From assembly GCF_014698065.1 (NCBI RefSeq), contig NZ_JACJSI010000004.1:1-64000 (forward strand): a stretch of DNA of 64,000 nucleotides, read 5' to 3'. Below, in pieces: positions 54,450 to 62,899 of this stretch. The notes under the pieces were generated by a model that saw nothing but the letters and a program-made list of their open reading frames with translations, did no database searches and was not told the origin of the DNA. Position numbers and translations under genes: made by a program. Within the stretch, counting starts at the first letter, position 1. Every line of letters starts with the position of its first letter. The DNA is from Nostoc flagelliforme FACHB-838. GTDB lineage: Bacteria > Cyanobacteriota > Cyanobacteriia > Cyanobacteriales > Nostocaceae.

Positions 54450-56075
54450 CTACAACGATCTTGGGTCAGAGATGTCGAGTAATTCTTGATAATATTGCTC
54501 TGGTGTATTGGGTAAATAGGTTGTCATTTGCAAGGCTTGCTCTCTCAACTTAAAACTTTGAGTAATGTTAGTTCGGCACAGGAAGTCTAGATCGTGGGAA
54601 ATTACCCAAAGTGCCCCTTGATAGTCATTGATACCTACTACCATTTGTTCAACAGTTTCAATATCCAGGTTATTAGTTGGCTCATCGAGAATCAGCAGAT
54701 CGATTTCTGAGATACTGATCATAGCGATCGCTAATCTTGCTAATTCACCCCCACTCAGCACAGAGGCGCTTTTGTGAACGTCATCATATTTAAAGAGAAA
54801 GTGTCCTAGTTGTTGACGCAAAAGCTGATAGCTGAGATTAGGATTGGCAGCTTGCATATTTTCCAAAAGTGTGCATCGGCGATTTACCAATTCGTAGGTT
54901 TGATCGAGATATACAGCTTTTATCGCTGGTGCAAGCAAAACCTCACCTGAGTCTAAAACTGCGGTTTGGTTTTCCATTCCTAAAATTGCTTTTACCAGAC
55001 TCGATTTACCAGAACCGTTTGCGCCGATAATGGCTATGCGATCGCCTGATGATACATGCAGTTGAATATTTTGAATCAATAGACGTTCTGATACCCTAAG
55101 ATTTGCACCCTGGATATTAATGAGATTTCGGCGCTTTTGATTTTTTTCTTCTAGCAGAATACTTGTTACTTTTGTAGTTTTGACCTTCGTCTCTGCAACC
55201 TTTTGATTAGCCTTTACTACTGCTGCTTCATGTTTCTTTTTCGCAGTTCCGGTAGACACCTCAGCTTTAGTTTTAATCAGCCCTGCTGCCATTCTATCAA
55301 TACTGCCATTAAGAAACTTGGCGCGGCCGTTGCGGCTAGATTGGGCTGCGCGTTGCTGCTCTTGCATAGCGGTAGCTTGGGTACGTTTGAGTTCCTTTCT
55401 GGCGGCTTCGTGCGATCGCAATGCCGCTTCTAACTCGATTTCTTTCTGTTCTTTATACTGAGAAAAATTGCCTCCATATACCTTTATTCCAACAGGTGTA
55501 AGTTCCCAAGTTACAGATGTCACTTGGTCTAGGAAAAAAGGCTTGTGCGAGACAATCACAAATGCGCCAGTGAAATTTTGGAGAAATTGCCTTAAACTTT
55601 CTAACGCTTGCAAATCCATGTGGTTGGTTGGCTCATCCAGCAACAGCAAATTTGGTTCTTGAGCTAAACCGATCGCTAGAAATAGTTTTGTGAGTTCTCC
55701 TCCACTCAAGCTAGTAATTGGTAGAGACAAATCAATATTTGTATCAAATTGTGTTTGCAAAATATCCTCAATCTTCCACCATTCATCAGAGGTGGAAATC
55801 AAAAAATTAAGTACTGTATCTGCTGTTATTTCTTGTCTGATAGTGCTGATTGGTGGCAAATAATAGACGACACCATTACGCCAAACTGATCCTGTACTGG
55901 GGCTAGTTTGACCTGCAATTATCTTGAGTAGGGTTGATTTTCCTACACCGTTGCGACCGACTAAAGCGATGCGATCGCCTGCTTCGATACCCACCTGAAT
56001 TTTTTGAAACAAAGTTCTATCCAAGCTGAGTTCGTAGGCTAAATTCTCAGCTAATAATATTGATTTTTTCTGCAT
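54450..56075 (-). CDS. ABC-F family ATP-binding protein
   Basis: About 541 residues, two ABC domains without membrane parts, the ABC-F (ribosome-associated) layout. Walker A GRNGVGKSTLLK and GANGSGKSSLVK; signature SLSGGELTKL and LSGGELARLA; Walker B LLLLDEPTNHMD and LLILDEPTNNLD. The interdomain linker (~220-310) is long and rich in Lys/Gln/Glu, as in antibiotic-protection (ARE) ABC-Fs, but this does not prove resistance. ATG 56075 preferred to TTG 56084. Confidence 0.88.
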   Translation of the reverse strand: MQKKSILLAENLAYELSLDRTLFQKIQVGIEAGDRIALVGRNGVGKSTLLKIIAGQTSPSTGSVWRNGVVYYLPPISTIRQEITADTVLNFLISTSDEWWKIEDILQTQFDTNIDLSLPITSLSGGELTKLFLAIGLAQEPNLLLLDEPTNHMDLQALESLRQFLQNFTGAFVIVSHKPFFLDQVTSVTWELTPVGIKVYGGNFSQYKEQKEIELEAALRSHEAARKELKRTQATAMQEQQRAAQSSRNGRAKFLNGSIDRMAAGLIKTKAEVSTGTAKKKHEAAVVKANQKVAETKVKTTKVTSILLEEKNQKRRNLINIQGANLRVSERLLIQNIQLHVSSGDRIAIIGANGSGKSSLVKAILGMENQTAVLDSGEVLLAPAIKAVYLDQTYELVNRRCTLLENMQAANPNLSYQLLRQQLGHFLFKYDDVHKSASVLSGGELARLAIAMISISEIDLLILDEPTNNLDIETVEQMVVGINDYQGALWVISHDLDFLCRTNITQSFKLREQALQMTTYLPNTPEQYYQELLDISDPRSL

Positions 56076-56568
56076 TCTTCTCAAACCTCAATTCGCAAAG
56101 TTCCACCCGTGTATTCATAAGAATTACGGGTAGATTAGACACAAAAACTTAGCCGCAGACACTTGCCAAGCGGTTCAATCTAGATAGGAGTGATGACAAT
56201 ATTTTTAGTACATGACTATGTGAAGTAACCCTGTCAAACTAATTGCGTTTATTCTTTGTTGACATTTGTTGCTTTGGCGCAACAGGTGTTTGGTACTACT
56301 TCATTTGTGCTATCTCGTTGGAGTTGTGATGAGGTTTATATTGGCTACAGTGTAGCATGAAGGTATTTCGGAAGGCTAGCGATCGCTTTTTTCTTCTCTG
56401 TGCCCTCTGCGCCTCTGTGGTTAATAAAAATTTTCCACCGCAGAGACGCAGAGAACGCAGAGGTTCAGGAGGAATTTTGATAAAGATGCCTCGTACCTAT
56501 AACTAAGCGATCGCTAACTACAACACTGCTAAAATAAATCCATAACTACTTGATGCCGTATCCATTCT
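56076..56568. other. Divergent gap with an inverted repeat
   Basis: Carries the long inverted repeat 56392-56463 listed next. Otherwise AT-rich; contains the promoter of the Uma2 gene. Confidence 0.5.
56392..56463. repeat. Inverted repeat CTCTGCGTCTCTG type
   Basis: TCTCTGTGCCCTCTGCGCCTC, ending TGTGGTTAATAAAAATTTTC, then CACCGCAGAGACGCAGAG and AACGCAGAGG form imperfect complementary halves around an AT-rich centre. A commonly dispersed cyanobacterial repeat (family knowledge). Confidence 0.7.
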
Positions 56569-57354
56569 ATGACCATAGCTCAAGAATTAGATTCTCAAGA
56601 AGGCATCTGTCAAGATGTTATATTTCCCCCTGGTGATTTATATAGTGATGAGCCTCCCTTGGAAAGCGAACTGCATCTACGGCAAATAATCCTATTTTTG
56701 CAATGTCTGGAATGGCTGTGGCGAGACAGAAATGATTTTTATGCGGCGGGAAACTTGACTGTTTACTACAGTCCGCACCAACGAAAATCAGAATTCTTTC
56801 GGGGACCAGACTTTTTTGTAGTGTTGGGAACTGAACGCAAAACCCGAAAAAGTTGGGTAGTCTGGGAAGAAGATGGCAAATATCCCAATGTAATTGTAGA
56901 AATTCTCTCTGACTCAACAGCTAATACTGATAGAGGTTTAAAAAAAACAATTTATCAAGATACCTTCCGCACACCCGATTATTTTTGGTTTGACCCTTAC
57001 ACACAAGAATTTGCGGGATTTCATTTAGTAGATGGAGAATATCAACCTCTACAAGCAAGTGAACAAGGATATTTGTGGAGTCAACAACTAGGGTTATATT
57101 TGGGAGCTTATCAGGGATTATTGCGGTTTTTTACACGAGATGGTCAACTAGTACCAACACCTGAAGAAACGGCAGATCAAATACAACAACAAGTTGAACA
57201 AGCTGAACAAAAGGCTGAACAAGCTGAACAAAAAGCTGAACAAGCCGAACAAAAGGCTGAACAAGCTGAACAAAAAGCTGAACAAGCCGAACAACAAGCT
57301 GAACGTTTAGCAGGAAAACTACGGGAGTTAAATATCGATCCAGATACAATTTAG
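56569..57354 (+). CDS. Uma2 family endonuclease with repeated coiled-coil tail
   Basis: 261 residues. The N-terminal ~200 residues are a Uma2-type PD-(D/E)XK nuclease-like domain: RGPDFFVVLG, WVVWEEDGKYPNVIVEILS and DRGLKKTIYQD hold the acidic and lysine residues. The C-terminal tail (~208-250) is a set of AEQAEQK heptads made by 21-base DNA repeats (57193-57305), predicted to form a long charged coiled coil. Uma2 proteins are multiplied in cyanobacteria; their function is not settled. Convergent with the tRNA nucleotidyltransferase fusion. Confidence 0.85.
   Translation: MTIAQELDSQEGICQDVIFPPGDLYSDEPPLESELHLRQIILFLQCLEWLWRDRNDFYAAGNLTVYYSPHQRKSEFFRGPDFFVVLGTERKTRKSWVVWEEDGKYPNVIVEILSDSTANTDRGLKKTIYQDTFRTPDYFWFDPYTQEFAGFHLVDGEYQPLQASEQGYLWSQQLGLYLGAYQGLLRFFTRDGQLVPTPEETADQIQQQVEQAEQKAEQAEQKAEQAEQKAEQAEQKAEQAEQQAERLAGKLRELNIDPDTI
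57193..57305 (+). repeat. 21-base tandem repeat in the Uma2 gene
   Basis: About five copies of a 21-base unit (GCTGAACAAAAGGCTGAACAA type, 7 codons AEQAEQK) with a 42-base higher order seen as alternating GCT/GCC and AAG/AAA wobble bases. The unit is a multiple of 3, so copy number can drift without frameshift. Confidence 0.85.
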
Positions 57355-57366
57355 ACCAGAGCTATT

Positions 57367-60093
57367 TCATTTAGGATAGTGTTGTGCTAAAAACTCCTCA
57401 GCTTCCGTCCTATCTTTAATCACTCCATCTAAGGTAGCAGCAACTACATCATCTAATATTTGCCGATACTGGGGCCCTGGTTTGTAACCCAGTTTTTTTA
57501 AATCATTGCCATTCAATAGTGGCTGCACATTAGCCAAAACAGTTAAATATTCCCAAATCTGATGTCTAAGCGATCGCGGACTTTGCAAAGCAATTAAAAT
57601 CAGCATTGGTAAATCGTACTGTCGCAACAACTGCACTACTTGACTGGGACTTTGACACTTAGGCAAAAACTCCATCACCTCAGTTTGGGCAGAAGCCAAG
57701 TTTTGCAAGCGTTTAATAGTATCCTCTTGCAGTTGCAGATTCTTTGCGACTTTCGCCCGATATTGTGATGTTAAATGGGCGATTAACGCTTCTAAACGCA
57801 TTTCCCAATGGATGAGAGTTTGTTCAGCGTCAAATTGCCGCAAGCAGCGTTCTAGCAAACGTAATTGTCGCAAAAGTTCTGCGTCTAGGTTGAGGGTAGG
57901 ATGGATACATTGCAACGCTCCTAAATTATCGAGTAACTGCAAAGCCGATTTCCAGTAGGGGGCTTCTAGGATGTGTTTTAATTCTGTTTTCAGGCGAGTT
58001 TGCAGGGCTGGAGTTTTGCTATTCTCTTGAGTAGTGCGATCGTAAACACCACTGTTGATGGCATAGCGGATAAACTCTTCAGTTTGCGGTTCAATTTGAA
58101 ATCCGAAGCGCACAGCAAAGCGCACGCCACGATAAATCCGGGTGGGGTCTTCGATAAAGCTGTTGGGGTGTAAAACCCGAATTTGCTTGGCTTGTAAATC
58201 TATTAATCCGCCAAAGAAATCGAGTAGTTCACCAGCACGGGGAGTAGTGAGGCGTAAAGCAAGGGCATTGATGCTAAAATCTCGACGATATAAGTCTTGA
58301 CGAATAGAACTCGCCTCAACTTCTGGATTCGCTGCTGGATATGGATAGAATTCTGTCCTCGCGGTGGCAATATCTACCCATAAAGAATCTAATTCTGGGT
58401 CTTTGTGCCACAACAAAGCCGCAGTTTGAAAAGCCCCGTGGATTTCTAAGCGGGCAGCAGGGTAAAGTTGTTGGAGTGCTTTTGCTAATTCCACACCAGC
58501 ACCAACATCTGCTGATTTGTGAAAGCCATCAACTACAAGATCAATATCTTTAATCATCAAAGTGCCTGATGTTGCATCAGCTAACAGTAAATCCCGCACT
58601 GCACCTCCGACAAGATAAAGATGCCAACCGCGTTTTTCAGCTTCTTGTGATGCTGTGGTGAGTAATTGCCACAATTGGGGAGCAAGGCGATTTTGCAACT
58701 CAGTGCTGAGAGGAATTTTGAATTTTGTTAGCGCAGCGTTAGCGTCATTTTGAATTTTGAATTTTTGTCCCTCTTCATCTTCATCCCTTTCTTGATGTAA
58801 TTCCCGCAAGACATCAGTACGAGTAACTAGACCAACTAACTGCTCATTCTCTAATACTGGTAAGCGTCCGATATCATAAGTCACCATCAGCGCTTCAATT
58901 TGTGGCAATGTCGTATCTGGTGCGATCGTTTTAAGATTCGTCGTCATATAGCCTTTAACTGGCGCATGACTAAATCCGTGGTGCAGCGCAACATCAAGAT
59001 CCCGGCGCGAAATAATACCAACTAGTTGCCCTTGGGCATCGACTACAGATAAACCAGAGTGTCCATAGCGTAATAAGATGCGCTGGGCTTCGGCAATTGT
59101 GGTTTCAGGTAGAATCGTGCGAACAGGAGAGGACATCAAGTCCCTAGCGGTGAGGGGATGGGGAATTTGTGCTTTTACCCCGTCAAGGAGTTGTTTTAAT
59201 ATTGCCTCTGAATCAACTCCTCTTAAATTTAGTGATGCGGCTTGTGAATGACCACCGCCACCTAGAAGTTGGAATAATACGTTAAGATTCGTTTTGGGAA
59301 TTTGCGATCGCCCAATTACAGTTAACCGTGAATCACCTTCATCCAAATCATATTCATTAGCCAACAGTAGGGCATCAATTTCGGTTAGTTCCACGAGTTC
59401 CGATGCCAAACTCGATAACCCTGGCACAAAACCATCTGTTTTCAGAGTTACCCAAGCAACCGTATATCCATGTAGAGAAAAATATTCTAAATTTTCCAGC
59501 GATTCAGTTAATAACTGCTGCAATTGCACAGACAAACCAGGGTCACGGTAGGTGGAAATTACCGATAAACTCGCACCTTGTTGCATCAACCAAGCCAAAG
59601 CTAAGGCATCCCGTGGTGTGGACTGGTCATAAGTCAAAGAACCAGTGTCAACATGGATACCCAAAGCCATCACAGTTGCTTCGGCAGGAGTTAGGGAAAT
59701 TTCCTGTTGTTGCAATTGCTCAACGATTAAAGTTGTAGTTGCTCCTACTGAGGAAATATATGATTCGGTAGCCGGAATATTTGATTCTTGTCCTAAGTGA
59801 TGGTCATAAATTATAATCTCTCCAATATGCGGTAAATCTAACCACTCAGCAGCTTTACCCAAGCGATCGCGCTGTTGGGTATCCACCACAGTCAGAGAAC
59901 GAATTTTTTCTGGATTCACCGAACGGCGTTCAATTAACGGATATTCATCCCGATGCAATGCTAAAAAATCCCTTACAGGAGGGTGAGAACCGCCACTCAG
60001 CACAATCTTACTTCCCGGTAGTAGGCGCGTTAACCCTACCGCAGCCCCTAGTGCGTCAAAATCTGCTGTTGTGTGGCAAAGAATTAAATCCAT
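57367..60093 (-). CDS. tRNA nucleotidyltransferase with DHH and CBS domains (A-adding type)
   Basis: About 908 residues. Order of domains: DHH/DHHA1 phosphoesterase-like (~1-300; [23 protein letters not shown]), two CBS modules (~315-430; [30 protein letters not shown]), a nucleotidyltransferase head (~470 on; [12 protein letters not shown] and [11 protein letters not shown]) and the helical tRNA-binding part. Bacteria of this type split CCA addition between two enzymes; this one probably adds the final A, with CBS sensing adenylates. Between the CBS pair and the NTase head (DNA 58711-58768) an AAAATTCAAAATG/GCTAACGCTGCGCTAAC repeat is inserted in frame. ATG 60093 fits better than ATG 60108. 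Confidence 0.88.
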   Translation of the reverse strand: MDLILCHTTADFDALGAAVGLTRLLPGSKIVLSGGSHPPVRDFLALHRDEYPLIERRSVNPEKIRSLTVVDTQQRDRLGKAAEWLDLPHIGEIIIYDHHLGQESNIPATESYISSVGATTTLIVEQLQQQEISLTPAEATVMALGIHVDTGSLTYDQSTPRDALALAWLMQQGASLSVISTYRDPGLSVQLQQLLTESLENLEYFSLHGYTVAWVTLKTDGFVPGLSSLASELVELTEIDALLLANEYDLDEGDSRLTVIGRSQIPKTNLNVLFQLLGGGGHSQAASLNLRGVDSEAILKQLLDGVKAQIPHPLTARDLMSSPVRTILPETTIAEAQRILLRYGHSGLSVVDAQGQLVGIISRRDLDVALHHGFSHAPVKGYMTTNLKTIAPDTTLPQIEALMVTYDIGRLPVLENEQLVGLVTRTDVLRELHQERDEDEEGQKFKIQNDANAALTKFKIPLSTELQNRLAPQLWQLLTTASQEAEKRGWHLYLVGGAVRDLLLADATSGTLMIKDIDLVVDGFHKSADVGAGVELAKALQQLYPAARLEIHGAFQTAALLWHKDPELDSLWVDIATARTEFYPYPAANPEVEASSIRQDLYRRDFSINALALRLTTPRAGELLDFFGGLIDLQAKQIRVLHPNSFIEDPTRIYRGVRFAVRFGFQIEPQTEEFIRYAINSGVYDRTTQENSKTPALQTRLKTELKHILEAPYWKSALQLLDNLGALQCIHPTLNLDAELLRQLRLLERCLRQFDAEQTLIHWEMRLEALIAHLTSQYRAKVAKNLQLQEDTIKRLQNLASAQTEVMEFLPKCQSPSQVVQLLRQYDLPMLILIALQSPRSLRHQIWEYLTVLANVQPLLNGNDLKKLGYKPGPQYRQILDDVVAATLDGVIKDRTEAEEFLAQHYPK

Positions 60094-60662
60094 AGTACTA
60101 AGAGTCATTGGTCATTGGTTCTTAGACAAAGGACGAACGACTAAAATATTGTATTTGGTAACTGAAAAATAAGAAAAAAATATCAGTGTTCCCATTTAGC
60201 TAAAATGGACAGAAGCCTCACCCTTTAACCTTCAGAGTCAGCGCCCTAATTGTCAAATATTCTGAAATACGCGATCGCGGCGTTGTATGATTTAAGTAGT
60301 TACTCGCCACCACGGTTATTGATACACCTCGCTTACTGCCCTCTGGCAAACCTACGTGAAACGTTGGACAACGGGAAACGAGTAGGCATCCTTTCAAAGA
60401 ATGCAAATTTACCATTGGTTGACACATCAGTGCAAAAGTCATAAGCAATTCATCCTGTGTCGTAAAATTTGTGGGGTACGAAAGGAAGAAAAAATCAAAT
60501 TGTTGACCGTGGGGGATCACGAGGACATAAAACCAAAGCTTCTGGCCAGAAGCTTGTGGAAATGTCCTATGCAATAGCAGGAGTCACGCTCGTTGCCTAC
60601 ACTGTACACCTTACTGTTAGTGTAAGACATATCACTATTTCGCTGTATTGGGAGAAGCAAAA
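60094..60662. other. Gap upstream of psbZ
   Basis: Starts with heptamer repeats (60103-60143). Apparent frames inside are not gene-like. An inverted CTTAC...GTAAG pair (60611-60627) lies 35 bases before the psbZ start and may be part of its promoter or leader. No small gene supported. Confidence 0.5.
60103..60143 (-). repeat. Heptamer repeat tract
   Basis: AGTCATTGGTCATTGGT followed by AGACAAAGGACGAACGAC. Lies at the 5' end of the DHH-CBS-nucleotidyltransferase gene, outside the chosen start. Confidence 0.65.
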
Positions 60663-60851
60663 ATGACCATAATATTTCAATTCGCTTTGATAAGCCTAGT
60701 TCTATTGTCTTTTGTCCTGGTTGTTGGCGTTCCCGTAGCTTATGCCACTCCCCAAAATTGGGTTGAATCTAAAAAACTGCTCTGGGTTGGTTCCATCGCC
60801 TGGATTGGTTTGGTATTTTTAGTTGGTTTGTTAAACTTTTTTGTCGTGTAG
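60663..60851 (+). CDS. psbZ: Photosystem II protein PsbZ
   Basis: 62 residues starting [20 protein letters not shown], with two membrane helices joined by [17 protein letters not shown]. PsbZ (Ycf9) sits at the edge of photosystem II and stabilises supercomplexes. The start is the ATG at 60663, because an upstream in-frame ATG would add non-conserved residues. Followed by ribH, 188 bases away on the same strand. Confidence 0.95.
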   Translation: MTIIFQFALISLVLLSFVLVVGVPVAYATPQNWVESKKLLWVGSIAWIGLVFLVGLLNFFVV

Positions 60852-61039
60852 GCGACGGCTTCACTCTGGCGCAGGCACATAATATAAGAACTAGAGGAGC
60901 AGAAAAGCTAAGGTCAAAGACCAAAGGAGAAAAGGAGAAATTTTTTCCGATTTCCTTTTTTTAACCGTGCTTTCCTGCTCCTCTACATTTAAATAAGAAA
61001 TGTATATTGGCCAGAACTATAGTTGATTAAGAGGCAGTC

Positions 61040-61618
61040 ATGGCAGTTTTCGAGGGAACTTTTACCCAAACGGAGCCTTTGCGGTTTGCAGTGGTGATTG
61101 GTCGATTTAATGACCTAGTTACCGGAAAGCTGCTAGAGGGATGTCAAGATTGCTTGAAACGCCACGGTGTAGATCCTAACCCCCAAGGTAATCAGGTAGA
61201 CTATGTTTGGGTTCCGGGAAGTTTTGAGGTACCTTTAGTAGCTCGCCAACTAGCACTTTCCCATCGTTATGATGCTGTAATTTGTCTAGGTGCAGTCATT
61301 CGAGGACAAACACCCCATTTTGATTATGTATCCGCCGAAGTTTCTAAAGGTATTGCCGCCGCTAGCTTTCAAACTGGAGTGCCAGTAATTTTTGGCATTT
61401 TGACAGTAGACACTATGCAACAAGCCTTAGAACGGGCAGGCATCAAAGGTAATCATGGCTGGGATTATGCCCTGAATGCCCTAGAAATGGCAAGCCTGAT
61501 GCGGCAACTGCGTTCTAACCTGGCAGAGCCATATTCTCGTAATAGCCAGTCTTTGCCAGCCTCTTTTCAAAGTGCCAGCATCGGCAATTTAACTGCGGAA
61601 TCAGAAGAACTCGGCTAA
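61040..61618 (+). CDS. ribH: 6,7-dimethyl-8-ribityllumazine synthase
   Basis: Condenses a ribityl-pyrimidinedione with dihydroxybutanone phosphate in riboflavin synthesis; forms a shell-like oligomer. 192 residues, slightly longer than usual because of a Ser/Gln-rich C-terminal tail (~170-192). Motifs: [46 protein letters not shown] and [16 protein letters not shown]. Confidence 0.94.
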   Translation: MAVFEGTFTQTEPLRFAVVIGRFNDLVTGKLLEGCQDCLKRHGVDPNPQGNQVDYVWVPGSFEVPLVARQLALSHRYDAVICLGAVIRGQTPHFDYVSAEVSKGIAAASFQTGVPVIFGILTVDTMQQALERAGIKGNHGWDYALNALEMASLMRQLRSNLAEPYSRNSQSLPASFQSASIGNLTAESEELG

Positions 61619-61690
61619 ATGAGTCATTAGTCATTTGTCCTTTGTTATTCACTAATGACCAATGACTAATGACCAATGACCAAATAACTA
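61619..61690 (+). repeat. Heptamer repeat tract
   Basis: AGTCATTAGTCATTTGTCC, then ACTAATGACCAATGACTAAT and GACCAATGACC; first half on one strand sense, second half complementary. Lies between ribH and the tRNA gene. Confidence 0.75.
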
Positions 61691-61747
61691 AATTAAGGGG
61701 TTGACAATTAGGAATAAATCTGAGATATTAATATATAGTGATTGATT

Positions 61748-61819
61748 GCGGGTATAGCTCAGTGGTAGAGCGTCACCTTGCCAAGGTGAATGTCGCGCGT
61801 TCGAATCGCGTTACCCGCT
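61748..61819 (+). tRNA. tRNA-Gly (anticodon GCC)
   Basis: Acceptor arms GCGGGTA and TACCCGC pair fully. D arm TAGCTCAGTGGTAGAGC, anticodon loop TTGCCAA (GCC), T arm with TTCGAAT and a G-T first pair, discriminator T as expected for tRNA-Gly. CCA is not encoded, which fits cyanobacteria needing nucleotidyltransferases such as the one at 57367. Confidence 0.95.
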
Positions 61820-62487
61820 TCCAACTAAAGCCTCTTGCAGTTTTTAACTCCAAGAGGTTTAGTGTTTTTAGGGTGCATTAAATCAGTGAACAGTTAATCA
61901 TTGGAAGTAGTCGGAGATTTGATCCCGACTGAAGCACGCCACTTATATTTGTGGGAAACTCTGACTCCCAACGGACAAATTAACTGATAACTGATAATTG
62001 ATAACTGTTGAAGTCTTAGGCGATTCGCACTACACTCTTGTGAATCACTCCTAATGTGGACAAATCAAGCAAGCAAATCGTCTACTGTCTCAATTTGAAT
62101 ATCGCTCACAAAAAGAAGCGTTACCCACTTGCTAAGAAATATAAAACCCAGCTTTAGACTGGTGTAGATATAGATTAGCTTGGCTACAATCTTTGTGTGT
62201 CATCGCAATAAATGCCCAAAAACGCAACCACATTATCTTTAAAGCGACAAATGAAAAGAAGGAAATTTTTAGATAAGATTGCCAGCTATGGGGAAAGATT
62301 ACAAACAGAGAACCTCGTACTGATATGGCAATTAGGATATTTAGAGTCTGCTGCATCTACTGTTTGCAATGATGGCGATATTTGAATCGCCTGTTTATTT
62401 TCATAAAAAGAGAAGCCTTTAAGGCATTTACCAAGGAATCATATTCTCACAGGTCGTGTAAAACACGCTCAAGTTACTAGAACGCTT
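61820..62487. other. Gap after tRNA-Gly
   Basis: Includes an oligo-repeat AACTGATAACTGATAATTG (61982-62000) and one possible small frame (62212-62385, listed separately). No further gene or RNA seen. Confidence 0.45.
62212..62385 (+). CDS. Possible small unknown ORF
   Basis: 57 codons from an ATG, with a protein-like mix: basic start (LSLKRQMKRRKFLDKIASYG) then LQTENLVLIWQLGYLESA. No ribosome site visible and no family recognised. Kept at low confidence because the frame is clean but short. Confidence 0.3.
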   Translation: MPKNATTLSLKRQMKRRKFLDKIASYGERLQTENLVLIWQLGYLESAASTVCNDGDI

Positions 62488-62895
62488 GTGCAATCTCAAA
62501 AACCCGAAAAAATAGACTTCAATACCGAATACCCCTGTCCCTGTCGTCGCCGGGGTCAGTTAATTCCGATTACGCTGACAGAAGCATTTGGTTGCGATCG
62601 CTGTCAGCAAATCTTTGTAGTAGAAGATAATGGTCATGTCTTAGAACAGCTTTCTACCACCTATCCCTACAAACGGGCTTGGCGTTGGATGGGAAATAGT
62701 TGGCATGTTGTCCATCCGCGCTTGGGAGAAAGCTATCTGCCTATAGCACTTGGCATTATTTTCGTGCTAGTGATTATATGGCTGCCATTAGCACTGCGAT
62801 TGGCAAATAGTTCCAGCATTGTTGCTTGGGCAATGGTGGCGGTACTATTGGCTATTCTGCCAGCACTAATGGTTTGGCTTACCTACAGACGTTAA
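62488..62895 (+). CDS. Small zinc-ribbon membrane protein
   Basis: 135 residues, GTG start. CPCRRRG and FGCDRCQQIFVV form a probable four-cysteine zinc ribbon in the N-terminal ~45 residues; two membrane helices follow (~85-105 PIALGIIFVLVIIWLPLAL and ~110-130 VAWAMVAVLLAILPALMVWL). It lies 4 bases before the ProA-like gene, so both are probably read together. Function unknown. Confidence 0.75.
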   Translation: MQSQKPEKIDFNTEYPCPCRRRGQLIPITLTEAFGCDRCQQIFVVEDNGHVLEQLSTTYPYKRAWRWMGNSWHVVHPRLGESYLPIALGIIFVLVIIWLPLALRLANSSSIVAWAMVAVLLAILPALMVWLTYRR

Positions 62896-62899
62896 CTCA

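Noticed and set aside
57193-57305. CRISPR-like array in the Uma2 gene
   Set aside because: It is an uninterrupted 21-base coding repeat without spacers and in frame with the protein.
60218-60574. Leftward 118-residue frame upstream of psbZ
   Set aside because: No start context, no recognisable domain, irregular composition; probably chance in the psbZ leader region.
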